A DNA stretch of 64,000 bases. Origin: Gordonia polyisoprenivorans. GTDB taxonomy: Bacteria; Actinomycetota; Actinomycetes; Mycobacteriales; Mycobacteriaceae. The number at the start of each line of letters is the position of its first letter. Position 1 is the stretch's first letter. The position numbers and the translations under genes were made by a program. Location: assembly GCF_017654315.1 (NCBI RefSeq), contig NZ_CP072203.1:4836001-4900000 (forward strand), read 5' to 3'. The notes beneath the pieces are model-generated. The model was given only the letters and a program-made list of their open reading frames with translations, ran no database searches and was not told where the DNA came from. Shown here in pieces: positions 10,523-18,304 of the stretch.

Positions 10523-12761
10523 GGAAGGCCTCACTTTCTGTTTGATGGTCATTCGTCGGATCGGATGATCTTGGTGGGTCGTCAATTGTCGTGGGCGAGA
10601 AGGCGAACTGTTGTGCCAGAGCGTGGTGACCGGATCGCGGGAGCAGTGCGGTCGCGATCCTTTCAGTGTCCGACCGACTTGAGATCACGGACACGGCTAT
10701 AAGTCCCGTTTCGTGAATGCGTTGCCGGGCCAGCGTCACTGCGCGATCCAGGTTTCCTCTGACAAGCGCTCCCACGACCTCGGCAGTCAACCCCTTGGAC
10801 TGATCGTCGAAACCTTCCTCCTGACCATGCGCCTTCACTGCATGAGCGGTGATCCCATCGCGTAGCAAACCGAGAATGCCCAGCGCAGGCTGCGGTGGTA
10901 CGAGATTCGAGCCAGATGATCCGAGGCGCATGCGCTCCCCGCGCCAGTCAAAGACGAGCAAAGCATCGAACCATCGGGCAACGGCCTCGTCATCCAACCC
11001 GCCGATGACGAACTGATGCAGGTGAGCAAGCGGCACAGGGATACTCGATGGCATGGTGATACCCGAAGCCGAAGCACCGCCGGGACCGGCAACCTCGTCC
11101 ATCGCGCCTGCCTCTATAGCGACTCGTGCCAGGAGATCGGTCATCACGGCAGTGAGCGGACGAATCCCGTAGCCCGCAACCTCACTACCCTCCCCCCACG
11201 CAGGCCTGGACATTGCCGGCCCGGTCACAACGGGGAGCAGCAAGTCGCGGGGCCCCGCCCACCGCCCGTCCCGCCGTTTGAACCGCAGCGACGCCAGCCC
11301 GAGTGCGAGTCGGAACTCCGGTATGACGGTCAGAGCATCGAGTAACTCCGCGGCCCGAAGGATCTCAAGCATCTCTTGTCCGCTTCCGCGCGTGGTCGCT
11401 CGCGGCCGCACAGATTCTTTTGCCGTTCGGCTGCGACCAACCGCGACCTCAAGTCGAGTCAATGAACTCAGCAGTAGCTGCAGTTGCCCGACTTGCTCTG
11501 CACGAGATTTCGTCCGCACAAGATCGACGCGCGCTGAATCGAACCTCCGAAGTTCTTCGGTGACTGTTCCCGGTAGCCCGGTTCGACCACTGAGTCTTTG
11601 AGGCCAATCCTCGACCAGTGCCACCACGCGCAGCAGTTGGTCGTCGTCGACACCGACTGCGTCAGCACGAATCGCGGAGAATGCCAGGCCATTTCGTTTC
11701 GCAATGCTGAACCGATCGAACTCCGATACGACCGCCGACACCCCCTGAGTTCCGACGGCAAGGTACATGTCGCCAGATCTGGTCGCAGTCTTGCCGCGCC
11801 AGGTCGCACGACCTTCCACAAAGATTCGTTGGATGGCCGGCCAACGCAGCCAGTGGTGCCACCATGGCAGCCAGACCTCGCCGCGAATGTCCTCGTCGTC
11901 GCTTCCGGAGTCGAATCCTGCGCTCGAACCGCGGGTCATGAACGTCATGGCCGCACCCTTGTCCACGCTGGATTGCGCGGATATACGACGAGCCGGCCCG
12001 GCCTCGAACAGTGTGGCGCCCTCCACCATCAGGACGAAGAGCCACGGATTCACCACTGCGGGCGCTGCGCCGTACGCCGATGAGTTCGGGGTCCCTGCAG
12101 TTCCTGGATCGAACTGTCCGACCGACGCTTTCACCAGTTTCTCTCGCGACGTCCCGGCAAGCGCATCCTGTGCCCACCCAAGGCTGCTGCGTTCGGCTTT
12201 CGCATCGGTGGGCAGCACGTCGAGCAGTCGCTGGTGGTAGTTGCTGGAGAATTCCAGACGACCGTCGTTGCCGCCAGAGCCGAGAAGCGGTGGGAATGCC
12301 AGGTCGTCGTTGCCGAGTACCACTACCGCCGAACGCAGCCACGGCAACATCTCGTCGGGACACGTGTTGCCGATCTCCCGGATCAGATCGCGCTTGTCCC
12401 ACCCTTCTGCGCGACCGTGTTCCAGCAGGCGATCGACAACGCCCACCGCACCTCGCAACACCGATACCCGGTCCCGATCCGAAAAGTTGATCAAATCGTC
12501 GAGAATCGCTCGCTGATTCCGGTCCTTCTCCCCAAAGCCTGAGCCACCATTCCACGGGCTCAGCACAGGCCTTGGCCTATACTCGTCGACCAGCCATCGG
12601 GCGATGTCCTCCACTGTCGTGTCGATAACGAGATCATCGCCGTCAACCCGGGACCGCAGGTCAGGATCACGCTGTTCAGCGAGCACTCGCACCAATCCCA
12701 ACGCAGCAAGCGATCGCTGCAGATTGCGTCCTCGCGCAGCCACAAACCGATGTTCAGTCAT
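10512..12761 (-). CDS. csx17: Csx17, type I-G Cas8-like large subunit
   Basis: This 749-aa protein lies between cas3 and csb1, the position of the Cas8u2/Csx17 large subunit in type I-G operons. Its N-terminus (RGRNLQRSLAALGLVRVLAEQRDPD) has the Csx17 form, and no catalytic motif was seen, as expected for a subunit thought to recognise PAM and recruit Cas3. It overlaps the cas3 stop by 4 bp (ATGA). The family assignment comes from N-terminal resemblance, size and gene order. Csx17 proteins are poorly conserved, so a profile search should confirm it. Confidence 0.88.
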   Translation of the reverse strand: MTEHRFVAARGRNLQRSLAALGLVRVLAEQRDPDLRSRVDGDDLVIDTTVEDIARWLVDEYRPRPVLSPWNGGSGFGEKDRNQRAILDDLINFSDRDRVSVLRGAVGVVDRLLEHGRAEGWDKRDLIREIGNTCPDEMLPWLRSAVVVLGNDDLAFPPLLGSGGNDGRLEFSSNYHQRLLDVLPTDAKAERSSLGWAQDALAGTSREKLVKASVGQFDPGTAGTPNSSAYGAAPAVVNPWLFVLMVEGATLFEAGPARRISAQSSVDKGAAMTFMTRGSSAGFDSGSDDEDIRGEVWLPWWHHWLRWPAIQRIFVEGRATWRGKTATRSGDMYLAVGTQGVSAVVSEFDRFSIAKRNGLAFSAIRADAVGVDDDQLLRVVALVEDWPQRLSGRTGLPGTVTEELRRFDSARVDLVRTKSRAEQVGQLQLLLSSLTRLEVAVGRSRTAKESVRPRATTRGSGQEMLEILRAAELLDALTVIPEFRLALGLASLRFKRRDGRWAGPRDLLLPVVTGPAMSRPAWGEGSEVAGYGIRPLTAVMTDLLARVAIEAGAMDEVAGPGGASASGITMPSSIPVPLAHLHQFVIGGLDDEAVARWFDALLVFDWRGERMRLGSSGSNLVPPQPALGILGLLRDGITAHAVKAHGQEEGFDDQSKGLTAEVVGALVRGNLDRAVTLARQRIHETGLIAVSVISSRSDTERIATALLPRSGHHALAQQFAFSPTTIDDPPRSSDPTNDHQTESEAFHGQ

Positions 12762-15148
12762 ACGCTCGCCTGCCCCTCATGAAGTGCGCTCGCATTCCAG
12801 TCCGCGATGCGAACCAATGCCTCGAAGTACGCCAAGCGAAACGGACCATATTGTCCCAGAAGGCGATGGACCATATCGGCCCATACCTCAGCGGTATCCG
12901 AGACCGCCTTGAACGGCTCAAGCTTGATGGTCGCGGTGCGGGTTTCCACGTCGAGCAACCGAGGAATGATGACCTCCCCGGGCGAAAGTCCGAGTACACG
13001 TTTCGCGTCACCGGAGTCGTCGCGGACCTGCACTCGGACCTTCCCATGGTGCGCCGCGATCAAGTACCGCACCAGATCCCGGTCACGAGCCGGTTCGAGA
13101 AGGTCCGCATATTCGGCGTCGAGCAGCGCGACACTGGCCAGCTCGTGCCGGAACGACGTCACACCGTCTGCGTAGACCAGCCGCTTGCGGCCTGGCGATT
13201 TCGCCCAGACCTTGCCCGGTTCGGGAACGTCTGCGATCTGTTGGAGTGCGTTCTGCCACAGGGGATGTGCCTTGCCGATGTCATGAAGCCGCGCGGCCAG
13301 CGCGATCTCGGCGCGGAGTTCCGCGGCGAGATCGAGGGCGTTGACGATCGATTTCGCTTCGTCTTCGGCTTCTCGGAGATGTTGGTCGAGCTCCAGCCAG
13401 TCCCCGAAACCGATGGCACCGCTATCAGAGGTATTGCCGTCGCTCCCCGGCTCGTCGGCGCCCTGCGGTCCGTCGGCGGGCGCGTCGGCGGGCACCGGAA
13501 CCGGCGCGGAAGACTTGGGGTCCAGCCCGAACCCGGTGGTGTACCCACCCTTCTCCGCATCGATGACGAACACCTGGCCGGGACGGACCGGCATGCTGGT
13601 CTTGAGTTCCGACCACCGCGCATCACTCCATGCGGGTTGCGCGACGTCGAAGAACCACAGCGGTTTTCCGGCAGAAAGAAGGTCTCTCACATCACCGATC
13701 CGCGCCCGACAACGGTGGTCATGCTCCGGCAACCGCAGATCCTGACTCGGCCGGCCGGCACCACCGAAGTTCACCCAAGCGATCTGGACGTCGGGGTCGT
13801 CGGCGTCACGGATGAAAGGCGAGATATCCGGGTCGTTGCCGGAGAGATCCGGTGAGGTGTCGAACAGTGCGTGAAAGTCGCTGCGCCGCAACACCTGAAT
13901 AGCAGGAGCGGAGGTCTTGACCTCATCGGCGAGATCCAACAGCCGGGCGTTGGTCACGGCCTGACCCTCCAGCTCACGCAGCGCCCCGGCCGTAGCCTCG
14001 ACGTCCTGCAACTCGTAAGGACTCTTCTTGCCGGACGCGAACCACCAGAGCTCGGCGTCGTCGGTGATTCCGGCCCGGTTACAGCGACCCGAGCGCTGGA
14101 TGAGCGAGGGCCACGGAGCGGCTTCGGTGATCAGGGTCCGTGCATCGAGGTCAACGCCGGCCTCAATCACTTGAGTTGAGACCACCACGGCGTTGTCGAG
14201 ATGCTGAAGTTCATCGAGCTTTCCATCGCGGTCGACCGGCCGAAACCGCGAATGCAACAGAATCACCCGTGTTTCGCCAAGTGGGGGTTTGTTTCCCGCC
14301 AACCGTTTGTACACGTCGACAGCGGTGGCGACGGTGTTGACGATGACCAGTGTGAGTCCCCGACGATGATGCGCAGCAACCGCTTCGGCAATCGCTTTGG
14401 GGTTCGCCTGAGCAATGGACAGTTCACGGACGACACGCTCGGCATCGAGGCGTTGTCGCACTTCGGGTGTCAGGTCCTCATTGGTCAGGCGAAGCACGTT
14501 GGCTTCGGGTGTCAGTGGATTGTTCACGGTGTTGAGCAAGCCCTCGTCGACTGTCGCGCTCATACAAGTCAGGCCAACGTTCAGAGCAGCGGACTCACGC
14601 TGGAACGCGGCAATCTGGCGAGCGGTGACGGTCGATGCGGGCGCAAGCTGTGTCTCGTCGACGACCAGATGCGTGTCATTCCACAGGAGTCCGGCGTCGA
14701 TCGGATAGACACCTCGGCTCGAGCCGTAGCCCCGCATCAGCATCCGACTCACGATCATGTCGACCGTGCCGACGATGATCTGAGGTTTGCCGGGCGATCG
14801 GCGCCAGCCGTGCCCGTTGGCGCCGGTGCCTCCGACGAGCTGCACGACATCGATCGCGTCCTCGAGCCCCAGCTCGTGAATCCACCGCGGAATCACCCAC
14901 ATCGACTGCCGGGTGAGCGTACGCATCGGAAGCGCGAGAACCAGACGGCGCGAGACCTGACCGGTCTCGTCATTCAGGTACCGCCATAACCAGCCGAGAA
15001 CGATGGCAGCAGTCTTGCCGAGGCCAGGCGGTACATCGATCACGTCGGGGAGCTTCGCGCCGTCAGTGGCGACACGCACTTGGTAGGGGTATGGCTGCCT
15101 CCCGGTCGCCTTACGGAAGAAGTCGTCGAACGATTCGAACTGCAACAT
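12758..15148 (-). CDS. cas3: Cas3 helicase-nuclease with C-terminal HD domain (type I-G)
   Basis: This 796-aa protein has a superfamily II helicase in its N-terminal two thirds. Motif I is PPGLGKT (about 40-46), motif II DETQ (164-167), motif III SAT (197-199), and motif VI QRSGRCNR (351-358). An HD nuclease domain is at the C-terminus: His622-Asp623 (LHDIGK), His668, His700-His701 and Asp783. Helicase-first, HD-last order is typical of type I-G and the reverse of type I-E. Cas3 unwinds and degrades the target strand after Cascade binds. It is the first gene of the effector operon and shares an ATGA overlap with csx17. The region upstream holds two direct repeats that may control it. Confidence 0.95.
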   Translation of the reverse strand: MLQFESFDDFFRKATGRQPYPYQVRVATDGAKLPDVIDVPPGLGKTAAIVLGWLWRYLNDETGQVSRRLVLALPMRTLTRQSMWVIPRWIHELGLEDAIDVVQLVGGTGANGHGWRRSPGKPQIIVGTVDMIVSRMLMRGYGSSRGVYPIDAGLLWNDTHLVVDETQLAPASTVTARQIAAFQRESAALNVGLTCMSATVDEGLLNTVNNPLTPEANVLRLTNEDLTPEVRQRLDAERVVRELSIAQANPKAIAEAVAAHHRRGLTLVIVNTVATAVDVYKRLAGNKPPLGETRVILLHSRFRPVDRDGKLDELQHLDNAVVVSTQVIEAGVDLDARTLITEAAPWPSLIQRSGRCNRAGITDDAELWWFASGKKSPYELQDVEATAGALRELEGQAVTNARLLDLADEVKTSAPAIQVLRRSDFHALFDTSPDLSGNDPDISPFIRDADDPDVQIAWVNFGGAGRPSQDLRLPEHDHRCRARIGDVRDLLSAGKPLWFFDVAQPAWSDARWSELKTSMPVRPGQVFVIDAEKGGYTTGFGLDPKSSAPVPVPADAPADGPQGADEPGSDGNTSDSGAIGFGDWLELDQHLREAEDEAKSIVNALDLAAELRAEIALAARLHDIGKAHPLWQNALQQIADVPEPGKVWAKSPGRKRLVYADGVTSFRHELASVALLDAEYADLLEPARDRDLVRYLIAAHHGKVRVQVRDDSGDAKRVLGLSPGEVIIPRLLDVETRTATIKLEPFKAVSDTAEVWADMVHRLLGQYGPFRLAYFEALVRIADWNASALHEGQASV

Positions 15149-15242
15149 GCACTGCTCCTTCGAGTGCGTTGGTCGCTGGTCCCATAACTGTCAGTACCAA
15201 CTGGTGTACTGATGATGCATCGCGTCAAGGCGTTCGGCAAAT

Positions 15243-15321
15243 GTTTGCGTTGCAAGTAATACAAAGTTCCCCTATTGGGGGGACGGATCGCGGTGTCGTT
15301 CGTTTGCGTTGCAAGAAATAC
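15243..15321. repeat. Pair of 20-bp direct repeats upstream of cas3
   Basis: GTTTGCGTTGCAAGTAATAC (15243-15262) recurs at 15302-15321 with one change (A for T). Starts are 59 bp apart, near five to six helical turns. Each copy contains the dyad TTGC-GTT-GCAA. They lie 95-175 bp upstream of the cas3 start and look like operators for a dimeric regulator of the cas operon. They do not resemble the CRISPR repeat beyond TTGCA. Confidence 0.65.
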
Positions 15322-15473
15322 GCCTCAATGGAGTCCCGACCACTGCCGGGAGGCGACACACAACCGCGGCACTCAATGCGGGCGCAACGGGCGATCCACT
15401 CCCCACTGTGCCAGAAGCGGGATTCAGATACTTTCGCCGCGAACAAGGCAGCAACGCGACAGCATGCGACAGC

Positions 15474-15514
15474 TGTAACATACAGATTGTGTAACATACA
15501 CCATGCGTATGTTA
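15474..15514. promoter_or_regulatory. Candidate operator of the ATPase gene
   Basis: TGTAACATACA occurs at 15474-15484 and again at 15490-15500. The second copy is also half of a perfect 8-bp inverted repeat, TAACATAC (15492-15499) and GTATGTTA (15507-15514), with a 7-nt spacer. It ends 11 bp before the ATPase start codon, so a bound protein would block the promoter or the ribosome. The sequence is unusually AT-rich for this window. Confidence 0.6.
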
Positions 15515-15525
15515 GAGAGGCCGCC

Positions 15526-16905
15526 ATGCACTTCGCCAACCGCACTCGCGAGCTGGCCGAGCTACGTCGGTGGTGGGCGTCCGACGACAGATCGCCCGGC
15601 ATCGTGTGGGGTCGACGCCGGGTCGGCAAGACCGTGCTCATCAGCGAATTCGCGCGAGATCTTCCGGGTGTCATCTACACCGCCACCGGTCAGTCAGAGC
15701 GCGGTGAACTCATCACGTTCAGTCGGGAGGTCAATCGGCAGGGGCTCGCCGGCATACGCGACCTCATCGGCCGGCCATTCGCAGACTGGGACGACGCGCT
15801 CGAACACCTGTCGACTGCTGCCGCCGACCGCCAGATCCTGCTCGTACTCGACGAATTCCCCGAGATCCTGCGGTCCACCCCACGCCTGGACAATCTGCTG
15901 CGCGCGTTCCTCGAACGCACCAGGAACAGCTCGCGAATGCGAGTTCTCCTCTGCGGCTCCGCGGTACGAGCGATGCAAGAACTGCAGGCCGAACGTTCGG
16001 CTCTGTTTGGACGATTCACCCTGCGACTCCATGTGCAGCCGTTCGAACCATGGGAGGCCGCCCAGATCCTCAGCGGAATCTCCGCGCGGGAGCAGGCACT
16101 GATATACGGCCTGCTCGGCGGAATGCCGCTCTACCTGAACTGGTGGGACACGTCGGCCTCGATCACCGACAACCTCCGTCGACTGGTGACCGCGCCGTCG
16201 GCGCCGCTGCTCACCGAGGGTGAACTCGTGATGGCAACCGAACTCGAGGCTCAGGAGTCCCCCGCCGCGGTGTTGCACGCGATCGCTTCCGGTCGGACGC
16301 GATACAGCGAGATCCAGGACATCACCAGATTCAACCCGACGCGTACGCTCGACCGCCTTGTCTCGCTGGGAATTGTCGAGCGGATGGTCCCCGTCACCGA
16401 GAAAGAGAGCTCGACGCGACGCCGGATCTACCGCATCGTCGACAACTTCCTCGCGTTCTACCTACGAGTTGTGGAGTCGTACAAGACCGAGATCGAACGC
16501 GGACTGGGCGAATCGATCCTGCCCGTGCTGATCGATACTGTCGATGACTTCATGGGTGACCGATGGGAGGACATGGTGTTTCGCCATGTCAGACGCATGG
16601 CGGCCGCTGGAACCATCGGCCCCGAGATCGTGCGTGTCGGTCGTTGGTGGAACCGTACATCTTCTGTCGAGATCGATCTCGTCGCGCTCAGCGGCCGAGC
16701 AGACACGGTGATCCTGTGCGGAGAGGTCAAGTGGCGCAGCGACATCAGCGACCCCCGGTTGCTGCGCACGCTGCGAGACAAGGCGTCGGCCCTCGTCGAC
16801 GATGTCGACTCGATTACCTACCTTCTGGCCGCACGAGATCGGATCAGCCTCACCGACAACATCCTCGCGGTGACCGCGGACGATGTGTTCGGACCGCAGC
16901 CCTGA
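15526..16905 (+). CDS. AAA-type ATPase with DUF234-like C-terminus
   Basis: This 459-aa protein begins MHFANRTRELAELRRWW, then a Walker A WGRRRVGKTVLI (about 24-35) and Walker B LLVLDEFPEIL (about 105-115). This is the layout of the 'archaeal ATPase' family, whose members usually end in a DUF234 domain with a nuclease-like fold. The C-terminus (EIDLVALSGRADTVILCGEVKW) has an E-I-D...E-V-K pattern like a PD-(D/E)xK site. I chose the ATG at 15526 because GAGAGG lies 5 bp upstream and homology starts there. It is divergent from cas3. Members are widespread and mostly uncharacterised; a link to CRISPR function is only positional. Confidence 0.85.
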   Translation: MHFANRTRELAELRRWWASDDRSPGIVWGRRRVGKTVLISEFARDLPGVIYTATGQSERGELITFSREVNRQGLAGIRDLIGRPFADWDDALEHLSTAAADRQILLVLDEFPEILRSTPRLDNLLRAFLERTRNSSRMRVLLCGSAVRAMQELQAERSALFGRFTLRLHVQPFEPWEAAQILSGISAREQALIYGLLGGMPLYLNWWDTSASITDNLRRLVTAPSAPLLTEGELVMATELEAQESPAAVLHAIASGRTRYSEIQDITRFNPTRTLDRLVSLGIVERMVPVTEKESSTRRRIYRIVDNFLAFYLRVVESYKTEIERGLGESILPVLIDTVDDFMGDRWEDMVFRHVRRMAAAGTIGPEIVRVGRWWNRTSSVEIDLVALSGRADTVILCGEVKWRSDISDPRLLRTLRDKASALVDDVDSITYLLAARDRISLTDNILAVTADDVFGPQP

Positions 16906-16940
16906 ACCCTTCTCGTTCGAACCGACCTCGCCCGCGAGTC

Positions 16941-17426
16941 CTACCGGAACACACTCCCCTTGTTCTCCGACGCCTCGACGCGCTCGACGATCCACGCGGA
17001 GATCACTTCGAGGCTACGTTTGCGTGCGGTTTCCTTGCGCGTGTCGAGCTCCTGTTCGGCGATGATGTCACGCAGTTGCTCGAGATCCAGCGACGCAAGT
17101 CGCTCCCCGAGTCCGACAGCTCCCGACTCCCGGTAGACCACAAAGGGGTCAAAAGCACCCGGTTGCCGCGCGACCTTCTTCTTGGCCGGTGCTCGCTTCC
17201 GCGGCGCCGGTACCGCAACGGGCGCCGGCGCCCCGTCGTCGCGCAGCGAGTCGACGACGCCGACGAGTACCGCGGCAAACCTCGTCGACTTCTCCGCCTC
17301 GTCAATGATCACCCGCGTCAGCCCGGCAATTAGTTGCGCCGCTTGCGGATTCTTGCTGTCGAGCTGGGCGAGAGCTCCCCCGATGGCGGAGTACTCCGTG
17401 CGGCGGCGTGCGTCGTCAGAACTCAT
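16941..17426 (-). CDS. Unrecognised 161-aa protein, last gene of the MORC-Z1-ParA operon
   Basis: I do not recognise a family. The N-terminal part (about 1-65) is predicted helical (ALAQLDSKNPQAAQLIAGL). It is followed by an Ala/Pro/Lys-rich basic linker (PAPRKRAPAKKKVARQ, about 74-89) and a second helical part (about 95-155) rich in charged residues (LEQLRDIIAEQELDTRKET). Its ATG overlaps the ParA stop by 4 bp (ATGA), so it is made with the ATPase. Position and shape would suit a ParB-like partner or adaptor that binds DNA through the basic linker, but no HTH or nuclease motif is visible. Confidence 0.75.
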   Translation of the reverse strand: MSSDDARRRTEYSAIGGALAQLDSKNPQAAQLIAGLTRVIIDEAEKSTRFAAVLVGVVDSLRDDGAPAPVAVPAPRKRAPAKKKVARQPGAFDPFVVYRESGAVGLGERLASLDLEQLRDIIAEQELDTRKETARKRSLEVISAWIVERVEASENKGSVFR

Positions 17427-18280
17427 TCGATCTTCCCCTGTGCCTCGGTCATCACGTCGACGGTGAGGGCGCGGAACTGGTCGAACTGCCCCTGCGTGCC
17501 GTACTTGGTCTTGAGCGTTCCGTAGCCGGCGAACTCAGCCGCCGCAGCCACCGAGTTGGCCTCGTTGATGTAGCTGGGCAGGACGTTCTGGATGGTGGGG
17601 TCACGGCGTAGACGCTTGGTCGTCGACCGGTGCACAGCGGAGTTGGCCTTGTACTTGGTGATCACCACGCCCAGTTCGACGATGGTCCGTCCGATCTCCT
17701 CGCTGAACTTGCGCACGCGATTCTGGATCTGCGGAATTCCGTAGGTGGACAACACATCCGGGATCGTCGGGATGATGTAGGCGTCCGCCGCGGCCAGACC
17801 GTTGAGGGTCACCGGCCCGATGTTCGGCGGGCAGTCGATCAGAACGTAATCGTAGAAGTCGATGACCGGCGCGATCGCCTGCCGCAGAAAGCCGGTGCCC
17901 CCGTCCGCCACGCCGCCCTGCACACGCAGGGCGCTCAGTTCTTCCTGCACCTCGATGAGATCGAGCGACGACGCGAGCAGATCGACGGTCGTCACCCGCT
18001 TCACCGGCGACACGCCCCGCTCGATCGCCTCGTCGAGCCGGAAGTACTCGGTGCCGTTGACCGCGTCGGAAAACAGCGTTGCCAGAGTGCGGCCGTTGGT
18101 GTTGAGCTCGAACCAGCGAGCCTCGCTGATCATCATCGTGGTCAGGTTGATCTGTGAGTCGAGGTCGATGAGCAGCACTCGCTGACCGAACTCCGCCGAC
18201 ATGAACTCAGCGAGTCCGCCGGTGACGGTGGTCTTACCGACCCCGCCCTTCAAGCTGATCGTCGCGATCACCTTTGCCAT
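17423..18280 (-). CDS. ParA/Soj-type ATPase within the MORC-Z1 operon
   Basis: This 285-aa protein has a deviant Walker A KGGVGKTT (11-18) and LIDCPPNIG as Walker B, typical of ParA/MinD ATPases (AAA_31). A chromosomal ParA would normally sit beside parB near the origin. Here no ParB is present. The gene lies 24 bp downstream of a Z1 helicase-like gene and overlaps a small gene by 4 bp. An AGGTGAG lies about 8 bp before the ATG. The likely job is ATP-dependent positioning or loading of the operon's proteins on DNA. An alternative is that it is a remnant of plasmid partition genes brought in with an integrated element. Confidence 0.9.
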   Translation of the reverse strand: MAKVIATISLKGGVGKTTVTGGLAEFMSAEFGQRVLLIDLDSQINLTTMMISEARWFELNTNGRTLATLFSDAVNGTEYFRLDEAIERGVSPVKRVTTVDLLASSLDLIEVQEELSALRVQGGVADGGTGFLRQAIAPVIDFYDYVLIDCPPNIGPVTLNGLAAADAYIIPTIPDVLSTYGIPQIQNRVRKFSEEIGRTIVELGVVITKYKANSAVHRSTTKRLRRDPTIQNVLPSYINEANSVAAAAEFAGYGTLKTKYGTQGQFDQFRALTVDVMTEAQGKIE

Positions 18281-18304
18281 CGAGAACTCTCACCTTTCGT
18301 GTGA

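Larger units (their letters stand above)
15149..15525. promoter_or_regulatory. Divergent promoter region between cas3 and the ATPase gene
   Basis: This 377-bp region has no credible gene. It holds two near-identical 20-bp direct repeats (15243-15262 and 15302-15321) and, against the ATPase start, two copies of TGTAACATACA and an inverted repeat. It must contain the promoters for the leftward cas operon and the rightward ATPase. No -35/-10 pair could be assigned with confidence. Confidence 0.6.

Noticed and set aside
10523..10585. Longer N-terminus for Csb1 starting at 10585
   Set aside because: It overlaps csx17 by 74 bp and lies outside the family's conserved start; the ATG at 10522 fits better.
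15243..15321. The paired repeats as stray CRISPR repeats or a CreA-like crRNA-mimic
   Set aside because: Only TTGCA is shared with the repeat's 3' end; the dyad and length differ.
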